A stretch of DNA of 64,000 nucleotides from a bacterium (GCA_024408855.1 JAKSUQ010000007.1:1-64000); one strand, 5' to 3'; positions 8,205-18,109 are shown, numbered from the stretch's first letter. Program-made: numbers and translations. Notes: generated from the letters alone by a model not told the origin.

Positions 8205-10511
8205 ATGGCAGAAGCATTTGCGGAAGAACAAAATCCTAAAAAAAATAAAAAAGAAAGAGCATTGGTTATAGTCGAGTCTCCGGCTAAATCTAAGACTATA
8301 AAAAAAATACTTGGTGATGGTTATCAAATTGAGGCAAGTTACGGGCATGTCAGGAATTTACCTGATAATGTTTTAGGTTTTGATGTTCATGACAATTTTA
8401 AACCGACTTATGTTATAATCCCCGAAAAAAAGAAAGTTGTTACTAAGTTAAATGATTTAGCAAAACGTTCTGATAAGATATATCTTGCATCCGACCCTGA
8501 TAGAGAGGGAGAAGCAATCGCATGGCATGTGCGTGAGCTTTTGAATGTTGATGACAGTAAAATTTTTAGGATTGAGTTTAATGAAATTACACCGAAAGCC
8601 GTAAAGTATGCAGTTGCACATTCACGTCAAATTGATATGGATAAGGTTAAGGCACAGCAGACAAGACAAATTTTGGATAAGCTCGTAGGTTATAAACTTT
8701 CGCCTGTATTGTGGAAGCAGCTTAGCAATTACCACCTTTCTGCCGGTAGAGTTCAGTCGGTTGCATTAAGGATGATATGTGAAAGAGAAGAGGAAATTGA
8801 AGCATTTGTGCCAAAAGAGTATTGGTCAATTCATGCGATACTTAATAAAGAGGGAAAAACTTTTGAGGCAGAAGTAACAAAGCATAAAGGTAAAAAACTC
8901 GAAGTTAATAATGAAGAAGAAGCAAATAAAATAAAAGATTATTTATTGTTGCCTGATTGTGAATATAATGTTGAAAAAGTTACTCAAAAAACAACAAAAA
9001 GAAAGCCCACGGCACCTTTTATAACTTCAACTTTGCAACGAGCTGCAAGCTCAAAGTTAGGTTTTGGAGTTTCAAAGACAATGCAGGTAGCACAAAAATT
9101 ATATGAAGGTATTGAAATAGAGGGTTCTCCTGTCGGTTTGATTACGTATATGAGAACTGATAGTGTAAGAATTTCAGATGATGCACACCAAATGGCAAAA
9201 GATTTTATTTTGTCTAATTATGGTGAAAAATATTATCCTGAAACTACTAATGTTTATGTAAAAGGCAAGCAAAATGTACAAGATGCACACGAAGCGATAA
9301 GACCGTCTTATCCTGAAAGGACTCCTGAAAGTATAAAGCCGTACTTGCAACCCGAACAGTATAAACTGTACAAACTTATATGGGAAAAATTTATGTCCTC
9401 GCAAATGGCACCTGCTGAAATCGGGAATAAAAACATTGATATCACGGCAGGAGATTATTCTCTTAAAGCAGGTACGAGCAAGGTGCTTTTTGACGGTTTT
9501 TTGAAAGTGTACAATGATTCTGAGGAAGACGAAAAAGAAAACGAAGCTAAAATTCCGGATTTAACAAAAGGTGATAAGGTTGATTGTAAAGAGATTAATC
9601 CAAAACAGCATTTTACTCAACCGCCTCCAAGATACAATGAGGCTTCTTTGGTAAAGGCTCTTGAAGAACACGGAATAGGAAGACCTTCCACTTATGCAAC
9701 TATTATTACCGTTATTCAAACAAGAAAATATGTGGAGAAAAAGGACAAAGCACTTGTTCCGACATTGTTAGGCAGAACTGTTTGCAAACAATTAGTCAGT
9801 CAGTTTGCAGAAATTATGGACTATAAGTTTACCGCAGGCATGGAAGAAAAATTGGATAAAATTGCTGAAAAAAAAGCTGTATGGAATGTAGTTTTGCAAG
9901 AATTTTATATTCCGTTTATGGAGGTTGTAAATTCCGTGATGAAAACAGCCCAAAAAGTTGTTATTGAAAGTGATAAGCTCTGTCCTAATTGTGGTAAAAA
10001 GATGATTGTGAGAACAAGTCGTTTCGGAACGCAATTTTTGGGTTGTTCCGGATATCCTGAATGTAAAACAATAATATCTTTGAATAACATAAATGAACTT
10101 GACAGTTCGGATGATAACAGTCAACAAGAAGAAACAGTTGAAGAAAAATGTGAAAAGTGTGGCGGAAGTATGGTTTTGAAGGTTGGCCCATACGGAAAAT
10201 ATTTAGAATGTAAGGAATGTAATAACCGTAAGAAATATGTTCGGTCAACAGGTGTAAAATGTCCTAAATGCGGAAATGGTGAAATAATAGAGAAAAAATC
10301 AAAGTATGGTAAGATTTTCTATGGATGCAATAAGTATCCCGAATGTTCATATGCGATTTGGGATGAGCCAACAGGTGCAACTTGTCCTGAGTGTGGTGAG
10401 TTGTTAGTTAAAAAAACTACAAAAAACGGAATTTTTGAATGTTGTTCTGACAGAAAATGTACATACAGAAAAGAAATTCAGCAAAAACAAAATTCGGAAG
10501 AACAAAGTTAA
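8205..10511 (+). CDS. topA: DNA topoisomerase I TopA
   Basis: Type IA topoisomerase relaxing negative supercoils. The 768-residue protein begins with an acidic/basic tail, then the TOPRIM domain (VIVESPAKSKTIKKILG about residue 24; SDPDREGEAIAWH about residue 96). The catalytic tyrosine lies in LITYMRTDSVRIS near residue 315. The C-terminus carries four Cys4 zinc ribbons: CPNCGKK...CSGYPEC, CEKCGGS...CKEC, CPKCGNG...CNKYPEC, CPECGEL...CSDRKC. E. coli has three, so this tail is slightly longer. The start at 8205 is four bases after the dprA stop. It closes the first plus-strand run; no terminator hairpin follows. Confidence 0.97.
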   Translation: MAEAFAEEQNPKKNKKERALVIVESPAKSKTIKKILGDGYQIEASYGHVRNLPDNVLGFDVHDNFKPTYVIIPEKKKVVTKLNDLAKRSDKIYLASDPDREGEAIAWHVRELLNVDDSKIFRIEFNEITPKAVKYAVAHSRQIDMDKVKAQQTRQILDKLVGYKLSPVLWKQLSNYHLSAGRVQSVALRMICEREEEIEAFVPKEYWSIHAILNKEGKTFEAEVTKHKGKKLEVNNEEEANKIKDYLLLPDCEYNVEKVTQKTTKRKPTAPFITSTLQRAASSKLGFGVSKTMQVAQKLYEGIEIEGSPVGLITYMRTDSVRISDDAHQMAKDFILSNYGEKYYPETTNVYVKGKQNVQDAHEAIRPSYPERTPESIKPYLQPEQYKLYKLIWEKFMSSQMAPAEIGNKNIDITAGDYSLKAGTSKVLFDGFLKVYNDSEEDEKENEAKIPDLTKGDKVDCKEINPKQHFTQPPPRYNEASLVKALEEHGIGRPSTYATIITVIQTRKYVEKKDKALVPTLLGRTVCKQLVSQFAEIMDYKFTAGMEEKLDKIAEKKAVWNVVLQEFYIPFMEVVNSVMKTAQKVVIESDKLCPNCGKKMIVRTSRFGTQFLGCSGYPECKTIISLNNINELDSSDDNSQQEETVEEKCEKCGGSMVLKVGPYGKYLECKECNNRKKYVRSTGVKCPKCGNGEIIEKKSKYGKIFYGCNKYPECSYAIWDEPTGATCPECGELLVKKTTKNGIFECCSDRKCTYRKEIQQKQNSEEQS

Positions 10512-10545
10512 ATATTACGAAACATAACAATCATCATGGTTTTAA

Positions 10546-10574
10546 TTGGATTTTTAAAATGTTTAACTTATAAT
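10546..10574 (+). promoter_or_regulatory. Sigma-70 type promoter of the coiled-coil orphan
   Basis: TTGGAT at 10546-10551 and a perfect TATAAT at 10569-10574 are separated by 17 bases. The predicted start lies near 10581, giving a leader of about 26 bases that contains the GAGGGAG ribosome site of the gene at 10607. Confidence 0.55.
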
Positions 10575-10606
10575 TGTCTCAGTAAAATTATACGAGGGAG
10601 TATAAA

Positions 10607-11182
10607 ATGAATAACGATAGTGTAGGAAAGAAAATAGTAGAAGCTCTGAAAAAACAAGCTGAAACTCTTGATATGGAAGAACAGGTTGATAATTCTCTTT
10701 TTGAATCTGAGGCACCTGTAAATATCATAGGTACTAAGGTTACAGAGGATGTATTTAATGAACCGAAACAGGAATCTTCTGTTGACTTCTTTGACGACTT
10801 GCAAGATGAGAAAGAAACTCTTTTTATGACTGAAACAATAAAAAGTGCTTCCGATACTGATATTACAGATTCTTTTGAAATGCCTTCAAATATATCTGTT
10901 TTGAAGAAATTGATATCTCAATTACCGAGCGGTGTTTCAAGACATACTGGGGCTCAAATTATTAAACAAACAATGGAAGCATTGGGAATTTCAATGAAAA
11001 GTGTTTTGCAAGATGCTCAACAAGTTCAAGAAACTCTTAAATCTTCAGCAAGAGAATGTCAAGGAACAATTCAAGAATATAAAAAACAAATTTTGGTTTT
11101 GGAAAGACAATCCCAAAGTTTTCAAAAACAATATTCTGCTCTTAACGATTTAATCAGTTTGTTTATTCAAACTACAAAATAA
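10607..11182 (+). CDS. Orphan protein with acidic N-terminus and C-terminal coiled coil
   Basis: I do not recognise a family. The 191-residue protein has no signal peptide or membrane helix. Residues 1-95 are acidic and low in order-promoting residues (DFFDDLQDEKETLF). Residues 100-125 look helical with SGVSRHTGAQIIKQTMEALG. Residues 130-185 form a Gln-rich coiled coil (QDAQQVQETLKSSARE, QILVLERQSQSFQKQY). The start is set by GAGGGAG seven bases upstream. It stands alone between topA and the AsmA-like gene and has its own promoter. A structural or cytoskeletal role is possible, but nothing in the sequence shows it. Confidence 0.75.
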   Translation: MNNDSVGKKIVEALKKQAETLDMEEQVDNSLFESEAPVNIIGTKVTEDVFNEPKQESSVDFFDDLQDEKETLFMTETIKSASDTDITDSFEMPSNISVLKKLISQLPSGVSRHTGAQIIKQTMEALGISMKSVLQDAQQVQETLKSSARECQGTIQEYKKQILVLERQSQSFQKQYSALNDLISLFIQTTK

Positions 11183-11269
11183 GAGTTTAATAATATTTTA
11201 AAAATCTCTTTCAATTTCAGTTTTGTGATAAAATTAGCATAAGATTTGAAATTAAGGAGATTTTTATAT

Positions 11270-14200
11270 ATGAAGAAATTTTGGATGATTAGCGGAATTG
11301 TTGTTGCTTCAATTCTTCTTATTATATATATAGGTTTTTTATTTGTTTTACCAAATGTTGTTGATATAAATAAATTCAAGCCAGAGGTTCAAAAAATTGC
11401 AAAAGAACAAGCTAATCTGGCAGTTAATTTTGAAAATGCTAAGATTATTACAACTCCTTTGTTGGGTCTTGGGGTAAAAGCTGACGATATATCTGTCAAA
11501 TTGCCTGACAAATCAGTATTGTTTTCCGCTGATAGTTTAAAAACAAGAATAGCTTTACCAAGTTTATTTTTGCTAACTGTAAAAGTTTCTTGTTTTGAGG
11601 TAGAGAAACCTTTTGTCAATTTAGAAATAGTTAATAATCAACAATACAAAGTAATTTCCTTAGTAGAAGATATTTTAAATAGCGAAAAAGAAGCTAAACT
11701 TGAAGCCGGAAAAACTCCTGAGTATGCGGAATGTTGGTTCAATCCTGCATGGATAAGGATAAAAGTTCCTAATGTAAAATTAAAAAACTATGAAGTATTG
11801 GTAAATGATATCAAAGGCGGGCATTATTTAAAACTAACAGGCGAACAGCTAAAAGTCGGATATTTCAATGGAAAAACCGCAAAAATATCTACATATGCAG
11901 AGTTGTTTAGTGATGAAAATAAAAATATTACTGCAAATATTGATTTAAATACTTTCTTACCAAAACCTGCGCCTGCACTTGATGAGGAAGACGACAGAGC
12001 CGAAAGAGTTGAAATTCCATTCTGTAATGCTGTAAGTCTTTACAGAACATATAATCCTAAAATGGATATTAATACAAAATTGAAAGTCAGGGTAAGAAAT
12101 AATCGAATTGTATCCAGAGGGTATTTCAATTTGGAAAATTTTACCATGAATGTTCATAATCTTACGATACCAAAATCTTATGTAAAATTGCGTATGTCAG
12201 GTGCAACAGTATTTGCCGATACGGATATTAATGTTGCAAAAGATCAGAATATACAACTTTTGGGTAAATTTAATTACGGCAATCATCTTGGCATGGATAT
12301 GGATATTAAAACAGCGGACATAAGATTTGAAAGCCTTTTGAGGTTAGGTGAAGCCTTTTTAAATTCATTGAATGTAAAACATGAATTGGCAAATTATACA
12401 GCAACGGGTACTTTTAAATCTGATTGTCATGTGAGAACAAATTTCAAAAAACTTCGTTCGAGTGGTTCTGTAATAGTAAAAGGTGGCGGAGTTAATGTAA
12501 AGGGATTTGGTAAAGTTCTTTCAGGGGCAAATATTAATATACTATTGGATAACAATGTTCTTAATATAAAAGAGTCGACAATTTTTGTTAATAATTCAAA
12601 AATCTATATAAATGGTTCAATAGATGAAAAATCTGTTGCGGATATTTCTGTTAAAACCGATAAAATTCCGTTGTCAATGTTGTTTAACTCATTTGCACCA
12701 AGAGAATTGCGAAATCAATACAATTTCCGTTCAGGAGATTTGCTTTTTGAGGCAACAGTTATTGGTAAACTAAAAAAAGCGGTATGTGCTGTGAAAACCG
12801 GATTAGAAAATTTTGATTTTTCTGACAGAGGTGGTTTATTCACTATCAAAGATAAATCTATGAATGCAGATTTTGTATACGATTCAAAAGAGTTGTCCGG
12901 CATAATTGAAAATAACGGACTTATGTTTGGCTTGCCAAAAACAGATTCATTAATTTCAATTCCGAAGTTTGAAACGGAAATTGCAAAGGGTGATATTACA
13001 GTAAAAGAAAATAAAATAATGTTTAATAACAATTCTGTATATACATACTACGGAAGTGTTATTAATTATGTTAATCCAAAATCTATTAATTTTGTTTTGT
13101 CCGGTATGACTTCTACCGCTGATATTATGAAATTTATTGGTAAGGATTTGTCAATGTATTTCCATCAGAATGGTACAATACCTGTAAAATTGACATTTGA
13201 TGGTGATAATAAAAAACAAACAATGTTTTTCCAAGTTCTTACTGATGGTTCTAATTTCTTTACTCCTATTGATTTTCAAGAGGTTGCAGGAAAAAATATT
13301 TCTTTGCAATCTGTGATTGATTTTAAAGGAAACAGAATTAAGATTAAAAAAACCGGGTTCTATGACAGAGTTGTTACCGTAGATGAAAAAGGAAACGAAC
13401 AGGTTGCTCTTAATGAAATTTTAGGAGTTGACGGAACTATTGCCGGTAACAGAATAAATCTTTTGAAAATTACTATGCCAAAAGAATTGAACGGTAAAAT
13501 CTATGTCTTTCCAAAATCGAAATTAAAACTAAACGGAAAAGCCTTTGTTTTTGGAGATAGTTCAAATCCGAGGTTGAGAGGTAAATTCGAAGTTTCTGAG
13601 TTATCAATTCCTGAAATAATGACTGAAATTGACAAAGCAGGAGTAAAATTAAGAGGAGATATGGTAGATTTTTATGTTGAAAATCTTTTAGCAAACGGAA
13701 CGGATGTTAATTTAAAAGGATTTTTCAAACTGATACAAAACGGTTTATTTACTATTTCTAATCTTGATTTCAATTCTAAGTACATCAATCTTGATAAATT
13801 AATGCAAGTTACGGACAAGATGATGAAGTATGTGCCGGCATCTTCCGAAACTTCTTCAAGTACTCCAGCTCAAACTGCGGATATTCCGCTTGTTTTGCAA
13901 AGAGGGCATATTGATATAGACAGAATTATTACAGGAAATATAAATGTTTTAAATACCCATTCGTTAATGAGATTAAGAAATAATGTGTTTTATCTTGATA
14001 ATTTAAGAACAAATATTTTTAACGGAAATGCTCGAGGTAATATTTCGGTAAATCTTTTGTCTATGTTGATAAAATTAAATATGAACGGACGAAATATTGA
14101 TGTAGATAAGGCTATGGCTGATGCAGCAGGCATGAACGGTATGCTGTCAGGAAATGCTGATTTTAATGCCGATATTGAAATCCGGGGTGCAACGATGGAA

Positions 14201-15034
14201 GAACAGATGAGAAATCTGAAAGGTAATGTTGATTTTGTTGTTACAGATGGGCAATTTGGGCCGTTCGGGAAATTAGAGAATTTAATTATAGCAGAGAATA
14301 TCAGGGAATCACAATTTTTCCAAACTGCAATTGGTGGAATGTTAAATAATTTGTTAACAATTGATACAACGCATTTTTCTGAGTTAAAGGGTGTATTGTG
14401 TTTTGAAAACGGAATATGTCATATTGATCCGCTTACGTCCTCAGGAAACGTGCTTGCATTGCATGTATTTGGTCAATTTGATTTACTCCAAAATAGGGCT
14501 GATATGAAAGTGCGGGCAAAAATGTCATCATTGCTGTCAAACTTGTTAGGACCTTTGAATGCTATAAATCCTGTTAATCTTGTTAACAGTGCAGCAAGTC
14601 TTAATGTTGTTACTGCAAAAGCATTTTCATTGTTCTGTGAAACGGTCTCAGCGGATGAATTGGCTATTTTACCATCATTTTCAAATAAATATGTTGACGA
14701 TTCGGCAACAAAATTCCAAATTGTTGTAAGAGGTGATGTGGCAAAGCCGTTAACTTTGGTAAAATCATTTAAGTGGTTGGCAACTCCGTTGGAATTCCAG
14801 CGAGCAGAGGAATTTGCAGAAGCTATTCCGGAGCCGATTGAGGGAAGTACGGCTACAACGGTTGAAGAATTAATGGCTGAACAACAAGCACTTCAAGCGG
14901 AAAAAGAAACAGTAGGATATAAGGTTAAATCAATAATATCAAAAGATTGGGCTGATAGGGGTGCGGCAAAAGAAGCATTAAAAGAAACTTCAAAGTCAAA
15001 CGATAAGGAAAATGAAAAAGTTGATAGTCCATAG
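11270..15034 (+). CDS. AsmA-like / TamB-like inter-membrane lipid transport protein
   Basis: A 1254-residue envelope protein of the AsmA type. It has one N-terminal membrane helix (WMISGIVVASILLIIYIGF, residues 4-22) followed by the AsmA start pattern VDINKFKPEVQKIA, then a very long beta-rich periplasmic part, and an AsmA-type C-terminal domain (LKGNVDFVVTDGQFGPFG, about residues 985-1000, then GVLCFENGICHIDPL). The last 80 residues are charged and probably disordered. Such proteins form hydrophobic grooves that carry phospholipid to the outer membrane. The ATG at 11270 follows AAGGAG at 11254-11259; the frame extends to 11246 but the preceding codons lie upstream of that site. Repeated duplication makes the domain borders hard to place. 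Confidence 0.85.
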   Translation: MKKFWMISGIVVASILLIIYIGFLFVLPNVVDINKFKPEVQKIAKEQANLAVNFENAKIITTPLLGLGVKADDISVKLPDKSVLFSADSLKTRIALPSLFLLTVKVSCFEVEKPFVNLEIVNNQQYKVISLVEDILNSEKEAKLEAGKTPEYAECWFNPAWIRIKVPNVKLKNYEVLVNDIKGGHYLKLTGEQLKVGYFNGKTAKISTYAELFSDENKNITANIDLNTFLPKPAPALDEEDDRAERVEIPFCNAVSLYRTYNPKMDINTKLKVRVRNNRIVSRGYFNLENFTMNVHNLTIPKSYVKLRMSGATVFADTDINVAKDQNIQLLGKFNYGNHLGMDMDIKTADIRFESLLRLGEAFLNSLNVKHELANYTATGTFKSDCHVRTNFKKLRSSGSVIVKGGGVNVKGFGKVLSGANINILLDNNVLNIKESTIFVNNSKIYINGSIDEKSVADISVKTDKIPLSMLFNSFAPRELRNQYNFRSGDLLFEATVIGKLKKAVCAVKTGLENFDFSDRGGLFTIKDKSMNADFVYDSKELSGIIENNGLMFGLPKTDSLISIPKFETEIAKGDITVKENKIMFNNNSVYTYYGSVINYVNPKSINFVLSGMTSTADIMKFIGKDLSMYFHQNGTIPVKLTFDGDNKKQTMFFQVLTDGSNFFTPIDFQEVAGKNISLQSVIDFKGNRIKIKKTGFYDRVVTVDEKGNEQVALNEILGVDGTIAGNRINLLKITMPKELNGKIYVFPKSKLKLNGKAFVFGDSSNPRLRGKFEVSELSIPEIMTEIDKAGVKLRGDMVDFYVENLLANGTDVNLKGFFKLIQNGLFTISNLDFNSKYINLDKLMQVTDKMMKYVPASSETSSSTPAQTADIPLVLQRGHIDIDRIITGNINVLNTHSLMRLRNNVFYLDNLRTNIFNGNARGNISVNLLSMLIKLNMNGRNIDVDKAMADAAGMNGMLSGNADFNADIEIRGATMEEQMRNLKGNVDFVVTDGQFGPFGKLENLIIAENIRESQFFQTAIGGMLNNLLTIDTTHFSELKGVLCFENGICHIDPLTSSGNVLALHVFGQFDLLQNRADMKVRAKMSSLLSNLLGPLNAINPVNLVNSAASLNVVTAKAFSLFCETVSADELAILPSFSNKYVDDSATKFQIVVRGDVAKPLTLVKSFKWLATPLEFQRAEEFAEAIPEPIEGSTATTVEELMAEQQALQAEKETVGYKVKSIISKDWADRGAAKEALKETSKSNDKENEKVDSP

Positions 15035-15227
15035 TAAGGAGTTAGCAGGACAAAATGGGTGAAGTGAAATTTTAATCTTGGTTTTATAATCTGGATTAGT
15101 ATTTGCTTTTTAAATACGAGTAATTTCAGTTATTAAGAATTGTAAATATTGTTATAAATCAGGCAACTTTTGGAGTCGTAAAAACTTTATATATATGTAG
15201 TGTTATAACATTTAGTGTAAGGTTTTT

Positions 15228-15938
15228 ATGGTAGCAGAAGTAAAGGCAATAGCTTTATTAACTCCGGTAATTGCGTCAAATGCAGTCTTTGCACCACGCC
15301 GTTTTGAAAAAGGTGTTGATGCAATTGACAACGGCGATGCTTGTTACGGAATAATGAATCTCGATTTAGCTGCTGGGCAAACCGTTAAGGGGATTAAAGC
15401 AACAGAGTTAGAGTTGGCAAAAAGTGTACCGTCAGCAGCAGATTCAATAGAAAAATTAAGCAATTCTGTTCATTCAGCTGCAGGTAAAAGTAAGTTATTC
15501 GGAGGATTATGTAAAGTTGTTGATTTTACTCTAAATAATATTAATCCTATTATATATCTGACAAGTTTTATTAAATTCTTATTTTCAGATGATAAGCGAA
15601 CGACAGCAGCGGAGGAAATTTGCGGAATTTTGACTATGCGCGGCTTTGAAGAATTTATAAATTATTATTTAGGAATTTCAAAAATGAAGAAAGATCCAGT
15701 AACTAAAAAATATGTTTCAGTTGCAAGAGAAGCAGGCTATCATAAAAATCCGTTTGCGGAAAAACAGATTAATGCTATTAAAGATTTTTGTGAAACAAAG
15801 CAGCTTTTTGGTAAAATTTCTCTCAAATCTGCCCCGGGAATAGCAAAAGGGTTGTTATTTGCGGCAGGTTCTATTGCAGGTTATAAATTAGGTAGTTGGG
15901 GTGGTCATAAACTATTCCTTAACGATAATCCTGCTTAA
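15228..15938 (+). CDS. Orphan protein with hydrophobic C-terminal segment
   Basis: No family recognised. The 236-residue protein has mildly hydrophobic stretches at 1-20 (EVKAIALLTPVIASNAVFA), 105-120 (NINPIIYLTSFIKFLF) and 208-226 (GIAKGLLFAAGSIAGYKLGS). The last resembles a glycine-rich membrane helix. The middle contains TAAEEICGILTMRGFEEF and a basic stretch. The ATG at 15228 has only a weak ribosome site (AAGG 15 to 11 bases upstream). Its last 20 bases overlap tail-to-tail with the gene on the opposite strand. Upstream 15035-15227 holds no gene of size; a six-codon ORF after AAGGAG is probably chance. Confidence 0.65.
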   Translation: MVAEVKAIALLTPVIASNAVFAPRRFEKGVDAIDNGDACYGIMNLDLAAGQTVKGIKATELELAKSVPSAADSIEKLSNSVHSAAGKSKLFGGLCKVVDFTLNNINPIIYLTSFIKFLFSDDKRTTAAEEICGILTMRGFEEFINYYLGISKMKKDPVTKKYVSVAREAGYHKNPFAEKQINAIKDFCETKQLFGKISLKSAPGIAKGLLFAAGSIAGYKLGSWGGHKLFLNDNPA

Positions 15939-16983
15939 TTTTGCCTTTTTGTTTATATAATGTTTGGAACATAGACTTTGAGTTTCTGTAATTGTTAATA
16001 GTTGTTTCTAATGATGCATTAATTATAAAATATATGCACGGAACTGCTATTGCAATCGTTATTACAGCTACAATCAGATGGGTTATAATCATTTGAAATT
16101 TTGCTAATCTCTGTTTTGTAAGTGCAATAGAATCCTGTTCTTTTATTATTCGGTTTATTAAATTTTTTCTTTCTTTTACGGTTAAACTGTCCATAAATTC
16201 CTGATTTTCAGGGTCTATGTATACGACATATTTTGAATATTTTACATTATTATCCAAATAATCAAGACTGTCTTTATAGTCAATTATTTCTTGGCTTACA
16301 GGTCTTTCTGAAATATTACCGCCAGTAACATCTTCTATTTTATTGTTTTGTTCTCCTGTATTCGACTGAATGTTACTGTTAGTGCTTTGCTCATTTCTGT
16401 TTTCTTTTGTAGGAGAAAGTTTTTTTATTGATACATTCTCACTTGTTTGTTCAGAGTCTTTTAAGCCGTGTGCAGCATTAAATTCTACGTTTTGTGGTCT
16501 ACTATGCTCAGGCATTTTAACGGAATCCGGAAGATTTGTTCCTTGGGGTTTGGTGTGTTCGGGCATTTTAACCGTTTCAGCTTCTTTTGGTTTATTGTGC
16601 TCCGGCATATTTACATTTTGTTCCTGTTGAGTAGCACCTAAAGATGCTGTTTGTGCAGTTTGTTCCGCTTGTTTTTTTTCTTCAAAATCTTTTTGTTGTG
16701 CTTTTGATAATTTAGCTTTATATTTTTTTATAAAATTGTCATCAATATTGTTATTAATATTTAATGTGCCCCGTTCTTGCGGTTTTGTTTTTTGAGGTTC
16801 TTCAAATAAACTCGCATCATCAGTTGATCTTTCTGATAAGGTTTCAGCGTCTTTACTAACTTGGTTTTGTAATTTGTCTATAAGGTCGGAAGATATGTCC
16901 TCGTTTAATGAGGCCAGTTCATTAATATCCAAACTGTCATTTGCGTTGTATATTTTATCGGATATATTTTCTCTCTCAGCCAT
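15919..16983 (-). CDS. Orphan membrane protein with MPEH repeats and disordered N-terminus
   Basis: No family recognised. The 354-residue protein has a long, hydrophilic, apparently disordered N-terminal part (Gln, Asn, Glu, Lys, Pro rich) and a single membrane helix near the C-terminus (IITHLIVAVITIAIAVPCIYFII, split about residues 300-322), preceded by a helical basic stretch (KERKNLINRIIKEQDSIAL). Residues about 124-175 contain three repeats of M-P-E-H-x-K/R-P, spaced 18 to 21 residues apart. The layout looks like a tail-anchored or bitopic protein with a flexible cytoplasmic arm. It is divergent from hldA across 91 bases. A spurious plus-strand ORF over the repeats reflects only their composition. 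Confidence 0.75.
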   Translation of the reverse strand: MAERENISDKIYNANDSLDINELASLNEDISSDLIDKLQNQVSKDAETLSERSTDDASLFEEPQKTKPQERGTLNINNNIDDNFIKKYKAKLSKAQQKDFEEKKQAEQTAQTASLGATQQEQNVNMPEHNKPKEAETVKMPEHTKPQGTNLPDSVKMPEHSRPQNVEFNAAHGLKDSEQTSENVSIKKLSPTKENRNEQSTNSNIQSNTGEQNNKIEDVTGGNISERPVSQEIIDYKDSLDYLDNNVKYSKYVVYIDPENQEFMDSLTVKERKNLINRIIKEQDSIALTKQRLAKFQMIITHLIVAVITIAIAVPCIYFIINASLETTINNYRNSKSMFQTLYKQKGKIKQDYR

Positions 16984-17074
16984 TAAAAAATTCCCATTAC
17001 AAAAGATTGTTATAAATTTTTATGATATTATTATATATGATATTTTGTTTAATAGCAATCATAAGAGAGTATGT

Positions 17075-18094
17075 ATGGATAAGAGGAATTATAAATTAAA
17101 AGAATTAATCAGCAAACTTAATCAACCAAAAATTCTTGTAATCGGAGATTTAGCATTAGATGTGATGGTGTACGGTGATACTGAAAGAATATCAAGAGAA
17201 GCTCCGGTTTTGATTTTACAGCATACTCATACAAAATATATTTTAGGTGGTGCATCCAATGCTGCCCACAACATAGCTTCTGTAAACGGAGGAAAGGTTG
17301 GCGTAATTGGTGTTATTGGGGATGATTATGAAGCTAACGATTTGATGAATGCATTTCATGAGGCAGGTATTGATTGCTCGGCATTGATAAAGGATAAGGA
17401 CAGAAAAACCATTACCAAAACAAGAATTTCAGGTTCTTGTTCGCAGTCTGTAACTCAACAAATTGTAAGAATTGATAGGCAAACAAATGCTCCTCTTTCT
17501 GCTGAAACTGAGAATAAATTGATAACTGCTATAATAAACGAATTACCTAAATATGATGCGGTCATTTTGTCAGATTATCATATAGGAACTATTACGGATA
17601 AAGTGATAAGTGCGGTTGTTGAAACTGCTAACAAGAACTCAATAAAAGTGGTGGTTGATGCACAAAAATCATTGGATAGGTATAAGGGTATTTATTCAAT
17701 GACACCAAATTTGCCTGATACCCAGAAACAGGTCGGATTTTTCTTGAATACAAAAGATGATTTTATCAAAGCTGGTAATACATTGATAGAACAAACCGGT
17801 GCGGATAATGTTTTAATAACTTGTGGCGACAGAGGTATGGTATTAATAGAAAAGGGAAATAAATATACGCATATTCCTGTTTTTAACAAGTCGAAAGTGT
17901 TTGATGTTACAGGAGCCGGAGATACGGTTACAGCACTTTTCACACTTTCTTTGGCGGTAAATGCCGATCCTGTTGAAGCTGCTATAACCGGTAATCTTGC
18001 TGCCGGTTTGGTTGTAAAACAGTACGGTTGTGCGACAACATCTATTCTGGAACTATTGGAGGCTGTTCCTGAGAATATATATACGGAAAATTAA
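17075..18094 (+). CDS. hldA: HldA/RfaE domain I-like sugar kinase (PfkB family)
   Basis: Probable D-glycero-beta-D-manno-heptose-7-phosphate kinase, an early step to ADP-heptose for the LPS core. The 339-residue protein has the RfaE-I hallmarks ILVIGDLALDVMVYGDTERISREAPV (split: GDLALDVMVYG and RISREAPV), LGGASNAAHNIASV, the central LSDYHIG, and the PfkB ATP/anion-hole motif DVTGAGDTVTALF near residue 272. The nucleotidyltransferase domain of bifunctional HldE is absent, as in the separate HldA form. The frame is open upstream to 16874, but that part runs antisense through the neighbour; ATG 17075 is the natural start. It heads the operon that ends with glmU. A ribokinase-like substrate other than heptose cannot be excluded. 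Confidence 0.85.
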   Translation: MDKRNYKLKELISKLNQPKILVIGDLALDVMVYGDTERISREAPVLILQHTHTKYILGGASNAAHNIASVNGGKVGVIGVIGDDYEANDLMNAFHEAGIDCSALIKDKDRKTITKTRISGSCSQSVTQQIVRIDRQTNAPLSAETENKLITAIINELPKYDAVILSDYHIGTITDKVISAVVETANKNSIKVVVDAQKSLDRYKGIYSMTPNLPDTQKQVGFFLNTKDDFIKAGNTLIEQTGADNVLITCGDRGMVLIEKGNKYTHIPVFNKSKVFDVTGAGDTVTALFTLSLAVNADPVEAAITGNLAAGLVVKQYGCATTSILELLEAVPENIYTEN

Positions 18095-18109
18095 TTGGAG
18101 AATATAAAG

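Noticed and set aside
15055-15075. Six-residue ORF after AAGGAG downstream of the AsmA-like gene
   Set aside because: Spacing is poor and the ORF is too short to judge; no conservation evidence.
16370-16630. Plus-strand ORF rich in Cys, Leu and Ser with repeated SGILT units
   Set aside because: It is the antisense reading of the MPEH repeats of the minus-strand protein and has no ribosome site.
16874-17074. 67-codon N-terminal extension of the heptose kinase
   Set aside because: It overlaps antisense the neighbouring gene's start and resembles no family member; ATG 17075 begins the known domain.
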